A stretch of 20,048 bases of DNA, from NCBI GenBank assembly GCA_003427395.1, contig BFEA01000462.1, positions 1,139,757 to 1,159,804 on the forward strand, written 5' to 3'. Below the pieces are notes generated by a model that did no database searches, was not told where the DNA came from, and saw only the letters and a program-made list of their open reading frames with translations. Of the stretch, positions 1-11,400 are shown piece after piece. This stretch comes from Chara braunii (lineage: Eukaryota > Streptophyta > Charophyceae > Charales > Characeae). Position 1 is the stretch's first letter. Each line of letters begins with the position of its first letter. Both the position numbers and the translations under genes were made by a program.

Positions 1-39
1 CAACAACAACAACAACAAGAACAGCAACAACAGCAGCAA

Positions 40-74
<35 letters not shown>

Positions 75-292
75 ACAACAACAACAGCAACAACAACAGC
101 AACAACAACAGCAACAACAGCAACAACAACAACAGCAACAACAGCAACAACAACAACAACAACAGCAACAACAACAACAGCAGCAGCAGCAGCAGCAACA
201 ACAGCAGCAACAACAGCAACAGCAACAACAACAACAACAACAACAGCAACAGCAACAACAGCAACGACAGCAACAACAACAACAGCAGCAGC

Positions 293-330
<38 letters not shown>
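1..330 (+). repeat. (CAA/CAG)n trinucleotide tract
   Basis: The first 330 bases are 110 consecutive in-phase CAA or CAG triplets with only two exceptions, a GAA near position 19 and a CGA near position 265. The left edge is cut by the window. Read from position 1 the tract would encode polyglutamine, and that frame stays open past the repeat until a TGA at 514-516. The sequence that follows (331-480), including the start of the LINE ORF1, is also rich in CAA and CAG. The tract may therefore be the LINE's own leader rather than an unrelated host microsatellite. Whether it is transcribed or translated cannot be told from sequence. Confidence 0.95.
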
Positions 331-418
331 CCACAACCAATAAACCGACGAAATACAAATACATCGCACAAAGAGCAAAAGCAATCATTAAGAAAAAACA
401 AAATGAACAACAGCAAGC

Positions 419-3154
419 ATGGCCCAAAACTACCAACGCCGCTACAGCACGGTAGCAGCAACAAAAACAGCCACCTCAAAGGACCCATCCCAAATCGCAT
501 CCAACGTGGATCATGAGATACTTTGTTTCCTGTTGGAAGCCCCAAAAATTAAAGGAGAGAAAGTCACAATCAAGGTCAAAAACGTTAAAGACAATACCAA
601 TGAGGAAGTGATCGCTAGGGCGTACCCAAAAGACAAGATCGCTGACACCAATGCGACATACGAGAAGCAGACACTCATCTTCTCCTTCTCCAACGCTAGT
701 GCAAGACTCTCCCCCATCGAGAAAAGGAAATGGATGGTGAAAACCATCCAGGAACACGAGAACATCAAAACAGAAGTTGACAAGGTCTCCCTGCTAGGCC
801 TGGGTAGAACCATGATGATCGTGGTCTTCAAAGATGCAGACCAAGCAACACACATGTTGGAGAAATGTGAAAACTTGAACTGCAACGGATCTGTCTGCAC
901 TCTGTCACGCTGGAAACCGGAGACAGCCCAGCGGGCTGAAGTCTCACCGGCTGCCTCCTACAAACAGCGGTTGATGAGGGATCAGTTCTGGGTACAATTC
1001 GACAACATCCCACCCAGAGGCCATCCCCTGATTAAGGACCAGTTGGAAGTCAAATACCATGCCCGACTTCCTGGCCCCACACTGCGATTCCGTAACAGCA
1101 ATCCTGGAGGTACTGACCGACGACCCCCCGGTGTTCCCTGAGGAGTGGCAATGTCTCATTGGGGACAAAGTCACGTCAGTAACAGTGTCTACCAAATCTT
1201 CGCCAATCTGCTTCAGGTGCAGAGAAAGAGGTCACCTGGGAACAGATCCCAAATGCCCACGCTCCCCTGAACAGAAAAAACTGAGAAAGAACATACTCGT
1301 CGAAGTTGAAGAGGCCAAAGGTATCTGGTTCGTCAATGACCCAGACTACAACGGCTGGGTCTTCGATGACAATATCCCAGAGCCTAAGTGGATATGGACA
1401 TACACGAACACAACTCCGACGATCAAACAGCCAGACATCTTTCCACCGTCGGACAGCAAATGACACCACGTGGGAGCAAAGAAGATAACAGGGATCCAAG
1501 GGAAAATCTACTCGGAACCGGTGGTGGACTCCTGGGCGAGCAAAGAAGAGAAGAAACACGAAGACCTGTTGTGGGATCTCGATTCAATCAGACAGCAGAC
1601 TGCAGACGCCCTCGCCAAGCGAGAGGATGACAACGACATCCTGGACGCAGCCAAACAGATCATCGAGGAACGCACCATTCAGACCGACCCCTCCCTCAAG
1701 AGACGGGCCTCCCCACAAAAGGAGAACACCGAGACACCGAGTGGGAAGAAAATAAGAAAGAACAACTCAACTGAAAAGGGAAGCACCCCCGATGACACAC
1801 AGAGCACACAAGCAGCCCCGAATGATTCGGGCCCCATCCCAACAACAGATCAGGACTGTACTCACAAAGGAATGGACATATCTCCGTCCAAGAGCGACAA
1901 AGTAGGCAAACCAAAAGAACAGGGAGACTCCGCCATCGCCTGGCTGCAGGAATATTTGGAAAGAGCCAAAAATGAGAGGGAGAAAGAATTCGATATCAGA
2001 ATGGCATGCATGAAGCATCAGGAGAAGACAGGCCGGAGCAGCAAAGGCCCGATAGCAGGCATCCACACATCCACGAACACCTACGACATCCTGAGAGAAC
2101 AGAGTGAGTTGTCAGAATTCAGTGCCTTCAGATATCATGAGAAAAAGAGGGAAAGAGACAACTCGAGCTCGGAGTCCGGCTCCAATGCAGAAACTCAGGT
2201 CCACAAGGACCCAATCACAGACATGGTACCAAAGAAGTGGAAGCCCTCAAAGGGCAGGGTCAAGAGACCCAGAAAGTCCACGATGGACACGATAGGAAAT
2301 GGCAACGAGCAGCAATCCCTCAAACAGGAGATCGCCATCGTCACTGCTCAGACAAAGTGCCTGTTTGATCAGAACGCGGAATACCGAAAAAGCCACAAAA
2401 AAGAGTACTGCACCATCCAAAACGTGGCAGACAACAAGGGCCCCCATATCACTGAGAAAGCTACCTCAGATCGCAAAACGATCAAGCCAGTCAGACCCCT
2501 GGTCCCTATCCGGTACAGAAAGAAGTTCGAGGAGTGGCAGGTAGCCACATACGTATCCTTCGCCTTCCCGACCGCGGGTGACCATCGAACATTGGCCAGA
2601 ACAATCAGGGAAGGCATATCCGAAGAGTCCCCCCTAGGTGTCTACGGAATCCCCACCCCCCTCGAGAAAGACTCGGAAGAGATCGACCAGGAACTCGCCA
2701 CAGCCAGATCTTTTAACCATTCCTTGTAAAATTAGAAGAAAAAGCGAGGCTGCACGAGGGGGTGGTGTGGAGAGCATGGAACACTGTGACCGCCTTGCCA
2801 TACAACACACTCGCAGGCAAGATGTGCCCGACAGAGGTCATGGCCGATTCCCTGGCCGCCATCATCAGATCCCACATCCTATCCACAGAACGCTCCCTAC
2901 AAAACGAAGCTGAGCCGCTGTACCTGGAACCAGAGGACGAGGATAGGCACATGAGGGGGTACGCCGCCGCCGACGACAGGCTGAACGATAAGATATCCCC
3001 GGGTTGTGACGAGACCGGTACCACCCCAACACCCGAGGGCAGCATGGGAGGATACAGCCTGAGATCTGCCGCCGAGAGAAGAGCAAACGACGTCAGCGGA
3101 CGGACCGGCGGAATCGGAGCTGACAGCGTAGGGACCACGGTAGCGGCTGATTAG
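419..3154 (+). pseudogene. LINE A ORF1: Gag-like nucleic-acid-binding protein, broken
   Basis: ORF1 proteins of LINEs bind the element RNA to form the retrotransposition particle. The start is the ATG at 419 (MAQNYQRR); an in-frame TGA at 404 excludes an earlier one. Residues of about 100-215 resemble the plant DUF4283 domain (VSLLGLGRTMMIVVF, then TLSRWKP, then FWVQFDNIPP). The frame then shifts from frame 2 to frame 3 between about 1060 and 1105. A zinc knuckle lies at 1209-1256 (CFRCRERGHLGTDPKC), spaced C-X2-C-X4-H-X6-C, two residues longer in the last gap than the retroviral type. A TGA at 1461-1463 interrupts frame 3, which otherwise continues through a long charged Lys/Glu/Ser-rich C-terminal region to 2729. 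A second shift near 2715 returns to frame 2, ending at 3154. Rejoined length would be about 910 codons. An intron at a break is conceivable, but decay is simpler. Confidence 0.85.
1209..1256 (+). other. CCHC zinc knuckle of LINE A ORF1
   Basis: The codons for CFRCRERGHLGTDPKC give Cys-X2-Cys-X4-His-X6-Cys. Zinc knuckles of this kind bind single-stranded nucleic acid and are standard in plant LINE ORF1 proteins. The H-X6-C gap is longer than the usual H-X4-C of retroviral nucleocapsids. Confidence 0.85.
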
Positions 3155-3235
3155 AGACCCCAAAGCTCCCCCCCCCAACTGTACTCCGGACCACAACCGT
3201 TACCCCTAGCACAGCAACCCGTCAGATGTAATTAA

Positions 3236-6200
3236 ATGGACAACAACGAAAATGAGTATGGGACAGTGAGAATGGACTGGCAAGCAAGGGGTCTGACGAT
3301 CCATAGCTGGAACGTTAACGGCCTGGGCAACATTCTCACCGAAGACAACAAACTACAAGACATCAGACTCGGCCTCACAGAAAAAGAAAGCCCAAACCCG
3401 ACATCATTCTCCTACAAGAGACCCACCTATCCAACCTCACTAACCACACCAGAATAAAGAGGACAGTGGAGAAAAGCCCTTTCTCACTGTGGTCCAACAA
3501 AGCGGACCAAAGCAACCGAGGCACAACAATCCTCATACCAACTACTTCCAAAATCTGGTCTGAGGGTCTGGTAAATAATGGTGAAGGAGACACGGCGGAA
3601 GGAAGATGGTCATGGATCCAAATAACATGGCAAGGGGAAGAGATCAGAATCCTAAACCTATACGCCCCCAACACGGAAGTCGAATGCCTAGTCTTCTTCG
3701 ACCACATCAAATCACTTCTCCCGACCCCGATGCCGCTAATTATAGCAGGGGACTATAACACTTCGATGGACCCCAGCCTGGATCGCATTTCCCGAGCAGT
3801 GTTGTTGGGGCCCACACGAGCGAGCACACACATACGGAACATCATGACAGAGTTCGACCTGGTCGACCCATTCCGAATCCTCCACCCACGCAAGAAAGCC
3901 TTCTCCCTAGTCAAGAGGAACTGATCTAACCACACATCGCTATCACAAATTGATTTCTTCCTAATTTCATACATGCTACAGGGAGCAATCAAGGAGGCCG
4001 GTATCCTACCAGCAACAACCTTTTAAGGGCCTCGACCACAAACCAACCTACTTGCTCCTTAACTTCAACTCTCCGGTAGAAAAAGGACAAGGCTTCTTTA
4101 GACTCAACAACTCACTCCTCTCCACTGAACGTATGACCAAGGCAGTCAAATGGAACTGGTGGTTCATACAGCAAGACGCGAAGAAATGCCAGGACCGACA
4201 CAAATGGTTCATAGACAGCTATATGGACCTGTCTCATACGGTCTCGGCAGAGTCTAGAAGCATAGCAGCAGAACGCAAACACTACGAGTCCAAAGCTGCC
4301 TCCCCCCCTCCAACAACAAATATCAACGCCCGCCAGCACATGACGACCTACCTAGAGAGAACGATTACCCAAGAACAAACGGAGGCCTTGGACAAACCAA
4401 TCACCATAGGGGAACTGCACGCAGCCCTATCCTAGATGGGAAACGACAAAGCACCAGGAATTGATGGCCTATCCAAAGAATTTTGGATCCAGTTCTGGCC
4501 AACACTGGGCAACGACCTCTTGAACTTCATCAACGACAGTAGGGAAAAGAGAGGCCTGGGTCAATTTCTAAGCACCAGCGTAGTGTCACTAATATACAAA
4601 AAGGGAGACAAGGAGGACATCAAGAACTATAGACTAATCTCACTTCTCACAACGCCGTACAAAATCCTAGCAAAAGCATTAGCCAACAGAATCATAAAAA
4701 TAACAGATAGTTGCTTTCACATCGACCAAGCAGGATTCATCCCGGGCGATACATTCTGGATAACGTGATGGCTCTAAACGAGGCAACAAAGAAGATCACG
4801 GAAAAACGAATGCAAGCGACGATCTTATTCTTAGACTTTGAAAAGGCGTACGATCAAGTCAATTGGGACTTCCTCCACAACTGCATGGAGAAGATGGGAG
4901 TCGGCCCAAACTTCAGAGAATGGGTTAGAGTACTCTATGGGGATGTCACGGGTAGGGTGTAGATAAACAAAATACTGTCAGAAACCTACCCGATATCGAG
5001 ATCCGTCTGGCAAGACGACCCCCTTGCACCCCCAATATTCTTGTTCATAATGGACGCCATCGCATCTTTCCTGCACAAGGACCCATCCATAGACCGCCTT
5101 ACTGAACAAAACTACAACCCCCTCCACAACTTCGCTCTCCCCACTGCACAGATGTTCGCAGACGATCTCACGGTCCTCATCCGCGCTAACAACTCCTTCC
5201 AGGCCCTGGCCCGCGCCATGGAAGCCTTCAGACTCGCCTCAGAAATGAAGGTGAACTGGCTGAAAACGGAAGGGTGGTGGGGAGTCACTACTCGCCCCCC
5301 CGACGACGACCTGAAGAAGTTGAAGGCGAGAGCCAGGTGCTATATGTGGACTGGCGACCCCAACAGAACCACCTGCATAAACAAGGTTGTTTGGCAAACT
5401 GTCATCAGGAAACCACAAGAAGGAGGGCTAGGTATAACCGACCCTAAACAGGAAACGATCGCCCTCCAAATCAAATGGATAATCAAAATCTTAACCAAAC
5501 AAGCCCTCCCGTGGACCGCAATGGCGATAGACAACATAAAGAATTTGGCACCAGCAGCGACCCCACCGAACATGAGTGGCCTATTCTGGATCATGGCAAA
5601 GGAATGGACAATCAAGTTGGGGAGACCAGCAAGGAAAACTAACCCAGTGACCCCCATTCAACCCCCCACTACACCCACCCCCTACTGGTCCCCGATCCTG
5701 AAGACCTAGCGCCGACTGATGCCAGAAAAGAAAGCCCCCCCTAGCAACAAAGAGGAAGTCCTACGACAACCCATTCTGCAATCCCTGGATCAAAGACATA
5801 GAGGGCAGACCGTGGACTCTCCGGGCCAAAGACCGCAGATGGCTGTCATGGGTGGAAAGAGGAGTATGGCAGGTCAAACATCTGTGGTTCGAAGACCGAC
5901 AAGAACGGCTCACCGCACACCTTTAAAAGGCTGCCATCTATTGACCACCAACCTGGCTGAAATCCTCCAAAGCATTCCCCGCCCATGGACGACCCTCCTA
6001 AAAGAGACACATACGTGGAAACCAGGAGACTGGGGACTGCTCATCAAACAGACCCCATCAACAAAAGCCTACCATTTTAAACCAGACTTAATCAACTACC
6101 AGGCCAAGTTCGTATCCTACCCCATCATCAAACACGGCCTATATGAACTACAGATCCTAAACAAAACACCACAGAACGAACAAATAGAAACCTACCTTCT

Positions 6201-7032
6201 CAGGAAGGTTAGAGTCTCTCACAAGACACCCTGGGTTATATTCCAGCCGGAACTCAGCATCAATGATTTGGAATTCGACCCAAAGGAATGGATCTGGGAT
6301 CTGGGCGCCGCCAGTAAATCGAGAAGGATAACAGAATATGACGTAAAGTTTGGGTACAACCTCGGACTACAAACCAGGGACCCGAATTCAACACTGGCAG
6401 AGAAATGGAGAACCATACTGAACCTAGATACCACGACCCCCATCACCATCACATGGACCAAGTACCTTCTCATCAGACCAAGTAGAATCCGTAGTCTGCA
6501 ATGGCTAATAGCACATGCAGCCCTGCCAGTCAACCAATGGTTACACGAGAGATGGAAACATTCTGATCCTGATAGCTCGACACGCTGCTCAATGTGCAGC
6601 AACGACTCACCCGAAGACATCCCCCACTGCCTCCTCTTCTGCCCTGAAGCAATCTGGATATGGAAGAAGATCCGCGAGCTATGGTCGTTCCTGTTCGCTG
6701 CCCCCCCCCCAAACATCCCCCCTATCTCTATCCTACTTCTAACTAACATCCCCAACAACATCACAGGCAGCAGGGAAGCATGGTTCACCATACTCAGGAA
6801 GCTGGCACTGTGGGTGATATGGAAACGCAGATGTACTCAGACAATCGAGGGAACAAAGGTGGCAAGAGAAGAAATGTGGTCACAACTGCTGAGCATGGCA
6901 GAGACGGAAATCAGGAGCAGATGGCGGAGAACAGCAAACTCTATGAGACACAGACCAGAAAGACAACCAAGAAACAAATTTCATAAGGAACTGGTTGCTA
7001 AAAGGCAAGGTGGCAACGATAGTAGACAATAG
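3236..7032 (+). pseudogene. LINE A ORF2: endonuclease-reverse transcriptase polyprotein, broken
   Basis: ORF2 proteins nick target DNA and reverse transcribe the element RNA at the nick. The endonuclease region shows HSWNVNGLG, PDIILLQETHL (catalytic Glu near 3418), NLYAPN, IAGDYNTSMD and LDHKP (normally SDHKP). The RT region shows APGIDGLSKEFW, VSLIYKKGD, DQAGFIPG, LDFEKAYDQVNW, SVWQDDPL (normally SVRQGDPL) and the catalytic FADD at 5155-5166. A zf-RVT-like C-terminus follows (WLIAHAALPVNQWL, then CSMC and HCLLFC). Breaks: frameshift near 3380; TGA 3922; frameshift in the T4 run at 4021-4024; TAG 4433; frameshift near 4745; TAG 4960; TAG 5707; and a shift out and back between about 5770 and 5925. 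Relative to LINE B about 78 codons are missing near 5305, and the endonuclease-RT linker near 4290 also looks shortened. The start at 3236 (MDNNENEY) is the first Met before the endonuclease. Confidence 0.92.
5155..5166 (+). other. RT catalytic FADD motif of LINE A
   Basis: The codons read Phe-Ala-Asp-Asp within QMFADDLTVLI, matching the (F/Y)ADD active-site box of non-LTR reverse transcriptases. The catalytic aspartates are intact although the surrounding ORF is broken. Confidence 0.9.
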
Positions 7033-7459
7033 ACTGAGATGGAAGAAATGGGACCCGGCAGAAGCATGAAGACCACGAGGATACATGCCGGGAGACCTGG
7101 CAGAAGGATCTGAATGGTGATCAACAACAAGAGGACTGGACACACAGGGAAAGACAAGGACAAGCAACAGAACACAGAGCGGACCCCCCCACTGTTCTCG
7201 TATTACAAGGACTTATTCGACAGGCTCTAAATAGAAGCCTGAGAGGAACAAATGGTCAGGGACAGCTGACGGTCAATCCTCCTTAGAAGGAGCATTCAAT
7301 GTTGATCAGGGGTCCTTCGGCCAGACGGAAGGAAGCGTTGAGTGGGTGATATGATGTAATCCGTTTTTGACTTGTCGGGGGAATAGGAACCAGACTGACA
7401 CTCCCCAGAATGGATATGGAGCCAGGACCATAAGGACCTGTTTAAAATAAAATAAAATT

Positions 7460-7482
<23 letters not shown>
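7033..7482 (+). other. LINE A 3' UTR and poly(A)
   Basis: Noncoding sequence follows the TAG of ORF2 and ends with an A-rich stretch (7442-7482) finishing in 23 As. The last 95 bases before the As (7349-7441) contain a tail shared with three other sites in the window (8316-8410, 13146-13285 and 15969-16018). Its conserved core is ACTGAYRCTCC, then CAGRATGGATATG, then AAGGACC. A tail conserved among copies of different length is what a reverse transcriptase that recognises its RNA 3' end would leave. Confidence 0.85.
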
Positions 7483-7490
<8 letters not shown>

Positions 7491-7667
7491 ATTTTTGTGC
7501 TTTCTAAACGCAAGAAGCAAGCGCTCTACTACTTTTTTTTTTTTTTTTTTTGTCTTTTTTTTTTGAAGGATGACGGTCTTGAGATATTTGGAACGGACCG
7601 GCCCTATGTAGCTCAGAATTCATTCAGTTAGAGGTACAACTTTTGCAGGGCGGCCCTTTACAGCGGN
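7483..7667. other. Spacer between two LINE A copies, with T-runs and an ambiguous base
   Basis: This stretch has a G8 run, T-runs at about 7533-7551 and 7555-7564, and about 100 bases of sequence that I do not recognise. It ends at the single N at 7667. The T-runs could be the A-tail of a minus-strand retrocopy whose body is 7565-7666, but I found no target-site duplication to support that. No coding potential is seen. Confidence 0.6.
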
Positions 7668-7999
7668 CCCCCCCCCCAAACATCCCCCCTATCTCTATCC
7701 TACTTCTAACTAACATCCCCAGCAACATCACAGGCAGCAGGGAAGCATGGTTCACCATACTCAGGAAGCTGGCACTGTGGGTGATATGGAAACGCAGATG
7801 TACTCAGACAATCGAGGGAACAAAGGTGGCAAGAGAAGAAATGTGGTCACAACTGCTGAGCATGGCAGAGACGGAAATCAGGAGCAGATGGCGGAGAACA
7901 GCAAACTCTATGAGACACAGACCAGAAAGACAACCAAGAAACAAATTTCATAAGGAACTGGTTGCTAAAAGGCAAGGTGGCAACGATAGTAGACAATAG
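7668..7999 (+). pseudogene. LINE A ORF2 C-terminal fragment (second copy)
   Basis: About 110 codons of the ORF2 C-terminus, from NIPPISILLLTN to the same TAG stop (7997-7999) as the first copy. The reading frame is open but lacks a start, the reverse transcriptase and the Cys/His motif. It differs from the first copy by one residue, Ser for Asn in NIPSNITGS. It is a truncated passenger, not a gene. Confidence 0.88.
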
Positions 8000-8315
8000 A
8001 CTGAGATGGAAGAAATGGGACCCGGCAGAAGCATGAAGACCACGAGGATACATGCCGGGAGACCTGGCAGAAGGATCTGAATGGTGATCAACAACAAGAG
8101 GACTGGACACACAGGGAAAGACAAGGACAAGCAACAGAACACAGAGCGGACCCCCCCACTGTTCTCGTATTACAAGGACTTATTCGACAGGCTCTAAATA
8201 GAAGCCTGAGAGGAACAAATGGTCAGGGACAGCTGACGGTCAATCCTCCTTAGAAGGAGCATTCAATGTTGATCAGGGGTCCTTCGGCCAGACGGAAGGA
8301 AGCGTTGAGTGGGTG

Positions 8316-8410
8316 AGATGATGTATTCCGTTTTTTGCTTGTCGGTGGAATAGTGACCAGGCTGACACTCGCCAGAATGGATATGGAGCCAGGACCATAA
8401 GGACCTGTTT
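8316..8410 (+). repeat. Shared LINE 3' tail, copy 2
   Basis: Aligns with LINE A 7349-7443: GCTGACACTC, GCCAGAATGGATATGG, GGACCATAAGGACCTGTTT, then As. Several substitutions separate it from copy 1, in contrast to the near-identical sequence just upstream. Confidence 0.85.
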
Positions 8411-8454
8411 AAAAAAAAAAAAAATTAAAAAAAAAAAAAAAAAAAAACGCGCGC

Positions 8455-11400
8455 AACAAACTCATAGACCAGCTTCAAAAGGGGGGCACTACAACGTCAG
8501 ATCCACATCAGATGCTGACTGTAGCAGCGAACTTCTACAAGGAGCTCTACACCTCAAGGGAGGACCAGCATCCTCCTGCCCAAGTACGAGAAGCATGACA
8601 GAAATTCCTTGCACACCTCGATAAAACTATGTCGCAGGAGCGGATCGCAGAGCTGGACAAACTAATCACAGCAGAGGAGGTCAAGGTAGCGGTGTACTCC
8701 TTGCAACCGAGCAAAACTCCGGGACGAGATGGACTGTCAAAGGAATTTTGGCAGACATTTTGGCCAATCTTTGAGAGAGAATACACCAATTTTCTCAACA
8801 CAGCCAACCACGAAGAAGGACTGGGCAAGTACATAAGTACAGGAGTTGTCACACTGCTATACAAAAAGGGAGACCCCACAAATATCATAAATTACTGACC
8901 GATAATGCTACTCACAGTGGTGTACAAAATACTGGCCAAACTTCTGGCCAATTGGCTTAGTAATATCACCCGGAGCTGCTTCCATATTGATCAGACCGGA
9001 TTCATCCCCGGGAGCTTCATCCTTGTCAACGTTATGACGCTAACAAGGTCAGCGCAATTCATCATAGACAAAAAACTCAATGCTGCATATTCTTTTATTA
9101 TTTTGAGAAGGCATACAATTAGGTCCACTGGAACTTTCAGCAGCAATGCATGGAAAAGATGGGTGTTGGGCCGAATTTTCGCAAATGGGTGAGAGTGCTA
9201 TACAACGATGCATATGGCAAGTGCAACTCAACGACTTCCTCTCTCCGCCATACAAAATGGGTCATTCAGTGCGTCAGGGAGATCCGCTAGCAACCCCGCT
9301 TTTCCTCTTCACCATGGGGGCAATAGCTTTATTCTTGCGAAAGCATCCGGCAATAGAGCGTCTTGTTGCTGGACCAACTCACCCCTCTCATGAGGTCAGC
9401 TTACCCACCACCCTTCTCTTCGCCGATGATCTCACCATCTTGATCAGAGCCTCCAATTTTTCTTTTCAAGCCCTAACACGCACCATGCAAGCCTTCCAGC
9501 TGGCAGCGAAAATGAATGTTAACTGGCGGTAAACCATCGGCTGGTGGCTGTCTGCCACGGCGCGACCTCCACAGGATATCACGCCCGAAGGGTTTACATG
9601 GCAAGATTCCAAGAAATCATTGCGGTTCCTTGGCATCAACCTCACAAACGCAAGACCAGACCATGCTCTGGCGCCAGAGATGCTTACACGAATACTCCGC
9701 AAATCAGAGAACTGGTCAAGTATCTACACCTCGGTGTTCGGAAGAGCGCTGGTACTTAATGCGTCCATCTTTTCCCTGCTCGCAGCAACCATTTGGACGT
9801 CGGAGTTGCGCATGGCAAGTGCTCTCAAAACGCGATCCACAACTTATCTGTCCACTGGTAATCCTTCCACCCAGAGCTTCATTCCTAAGGTTGCCTGGGC
9901 ATATCTCACGCAACCTAAAGGACGAGGAGGTCTAGGAATTCTAGACCCACTCACACAGACCAAAGCTTTGCAAACCAAGTGGATAGTGAAAACTGCTCAC
10001 TAACCACAGACTGCCTTGGATTTCCTTGACGCTTTACAGGATCAGACAACTACCGAAGGCCTCCACCCCGTCTAACATGACAGGATACTACTGGCTGATG
10101 TCCGAATCATGGGTCGCCCGTCGGAGAGTACTGCAACAGCATCACCAACACCACAACACGACTCTCAGACAGACTACCGGATGTATCTCATCAAATCTTG
10201 GAGGGAAATCTTCCCGGCCAAGACTAACCGACCACCAAATAGGGAAGAAATTTTACGTCAACCTCTCTTCTGCAACCAATGGCTCAAAAACCAAGCTCAT
10301 AAACCCTAGACACTAACGACCCAGGATGGACGCTGGATCACGTGGTTGGAGCGGGGAGTCTTGAAAATCAGCCACATATGGAATCAACAGCACAACCGCT
10401 GGAAAACTTGTCTGGAACTTCGAGATACACTCAAAGGTTGCCACAATCTGCAGGATAACCTCACTACCCTCCTCCAATCAATTCCCCCATAATGGCAGCT
10501 TCTTCTACAGGCCCCCTCCACATGGAAAGCAGCAGAGTGGGCCACGGGAAGATGAGAAGCTATCCGACAATGGCCTTATCTTTTGTCAAACTCATAGGTC
10601 CGGCAGGAGACTGGGCACTGTGGTCCATTCACAACATACAGCAGTCAGGACAGACCGTAAGTGTTGCCTCCAAGACGATTGCGGCCAAAGTAACGACCAG
10701 GACGTCAACAATGGAGAAAGTGAGGGTAATTGAAGATGATGAATACATGATATACAACCCTACAGAAGAATTGCAAGACCTCGAATTCGACCCAGCAGAG
10801 TGGGCATGGAAAACATTCGCCGCTCAAACGGGGGTGGAACGCAGAACCAGCATCCTTAATTACACAACCCAGTTTGGCTACAAACTACGCCGGCGAGCTG
10901 TCAACACAGGTGACACACTTTCAACAAGACGGCAAAAGCATGTACCGGGTGGTTTAGGGTCCAGGACTCAGATCTCGTGGCAAATCCTTTTAGCAATTAG
11001 AAACACCCGCATCAGAAGTATGCAATGGCTCATCTATTATCATGCACTACCCGTCAACAGGTGGCTAAGCAGGCGACGTTCACAGGCGACCAGACAACCA
11101 CTATACGACCTCTGTGCTCTTTGCCACGAGGGTGTCTCAGAAGACCTGCTACACTGCTTGCTCTCCTGTTCAAAGGCGACACAAATTTGAAAGAGAACGA
11201 AATCATTGTGGGTTTCACTAACAGGAGCACCCCTACCAGGTAATAGCATTGCACGACTAACTTGACTACAGGAGCCAACCCTAGCTGACGCTTGGCAAAC
11301 GACCTTTTTTCGGAGACTTCGACCTCTCACACTTTGGATAATTTGGAAAAGAAGATGTAAGGAGACTATAGCTATCCACACCGTTCCCGAGCCGGAAGCT

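Larger units (their letters stand above)
331..7482 (+). mobile_element. LINE A: near full-length non-LTR retrotransposon, degenerate
   Basis: The element has the classic two-ORF LINE layout: a nucleic-acid-binding ORF1 (419-3154), a short spacer, an ORF2 with apurinic-type endonuclease, reverse transcriptase and C-terminal Cys/His domain (3236-7032), a 3' UTR of about 400 bases and a poly(A) run ending at 7482. There are no LTRs. The DUF4283-like ORF1 and zf-RVT-like C-terminus place it with plant L1-type LINEs. The true 5' end is uncertain because the CAA/CAG tract may be its leader. No target-site duplication could be identified. At least four frameshifts, five in-frame stops and two apparent internal deletions make it incapable of autonomous movement. 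Its 3' 780 bases recur at 7668-8447. Confidence 0.9.
7668..8447 (+). mobile_element. 5'-truncated second copy of the LINE A 3' end
   Basis: Positions 7668-8447 repeat LINE A 6701-7482 at a constant offset of 967 bases through most of their length. For the first roughly 650 bases I see only one substitution (A to G near 7722). From 8317 onward the copies differ at about nine positions within some 63 bases, and the A-tails differ in form. The copy begins exactly at a run of ten Cs preceded by an N. It could be a genuine 5'-truncated insertion, a segmental duplication, or an assembly join at the homopolymer. Confidence 0.9.

Noticed and set aside
476-757. Minus-strand frames overlapping LINE A ORF1
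   Set aside because: They lie opposite clear ORF1 coding sequence and have no domain; they are shadows of the + strand frame.
6219-6791. 190-codon minus-strand frame opposite LINE A ORF2
   Set aside because: The + strand encodes the recognisable C-terminal domain here; the minus frame has no recognisable motif.
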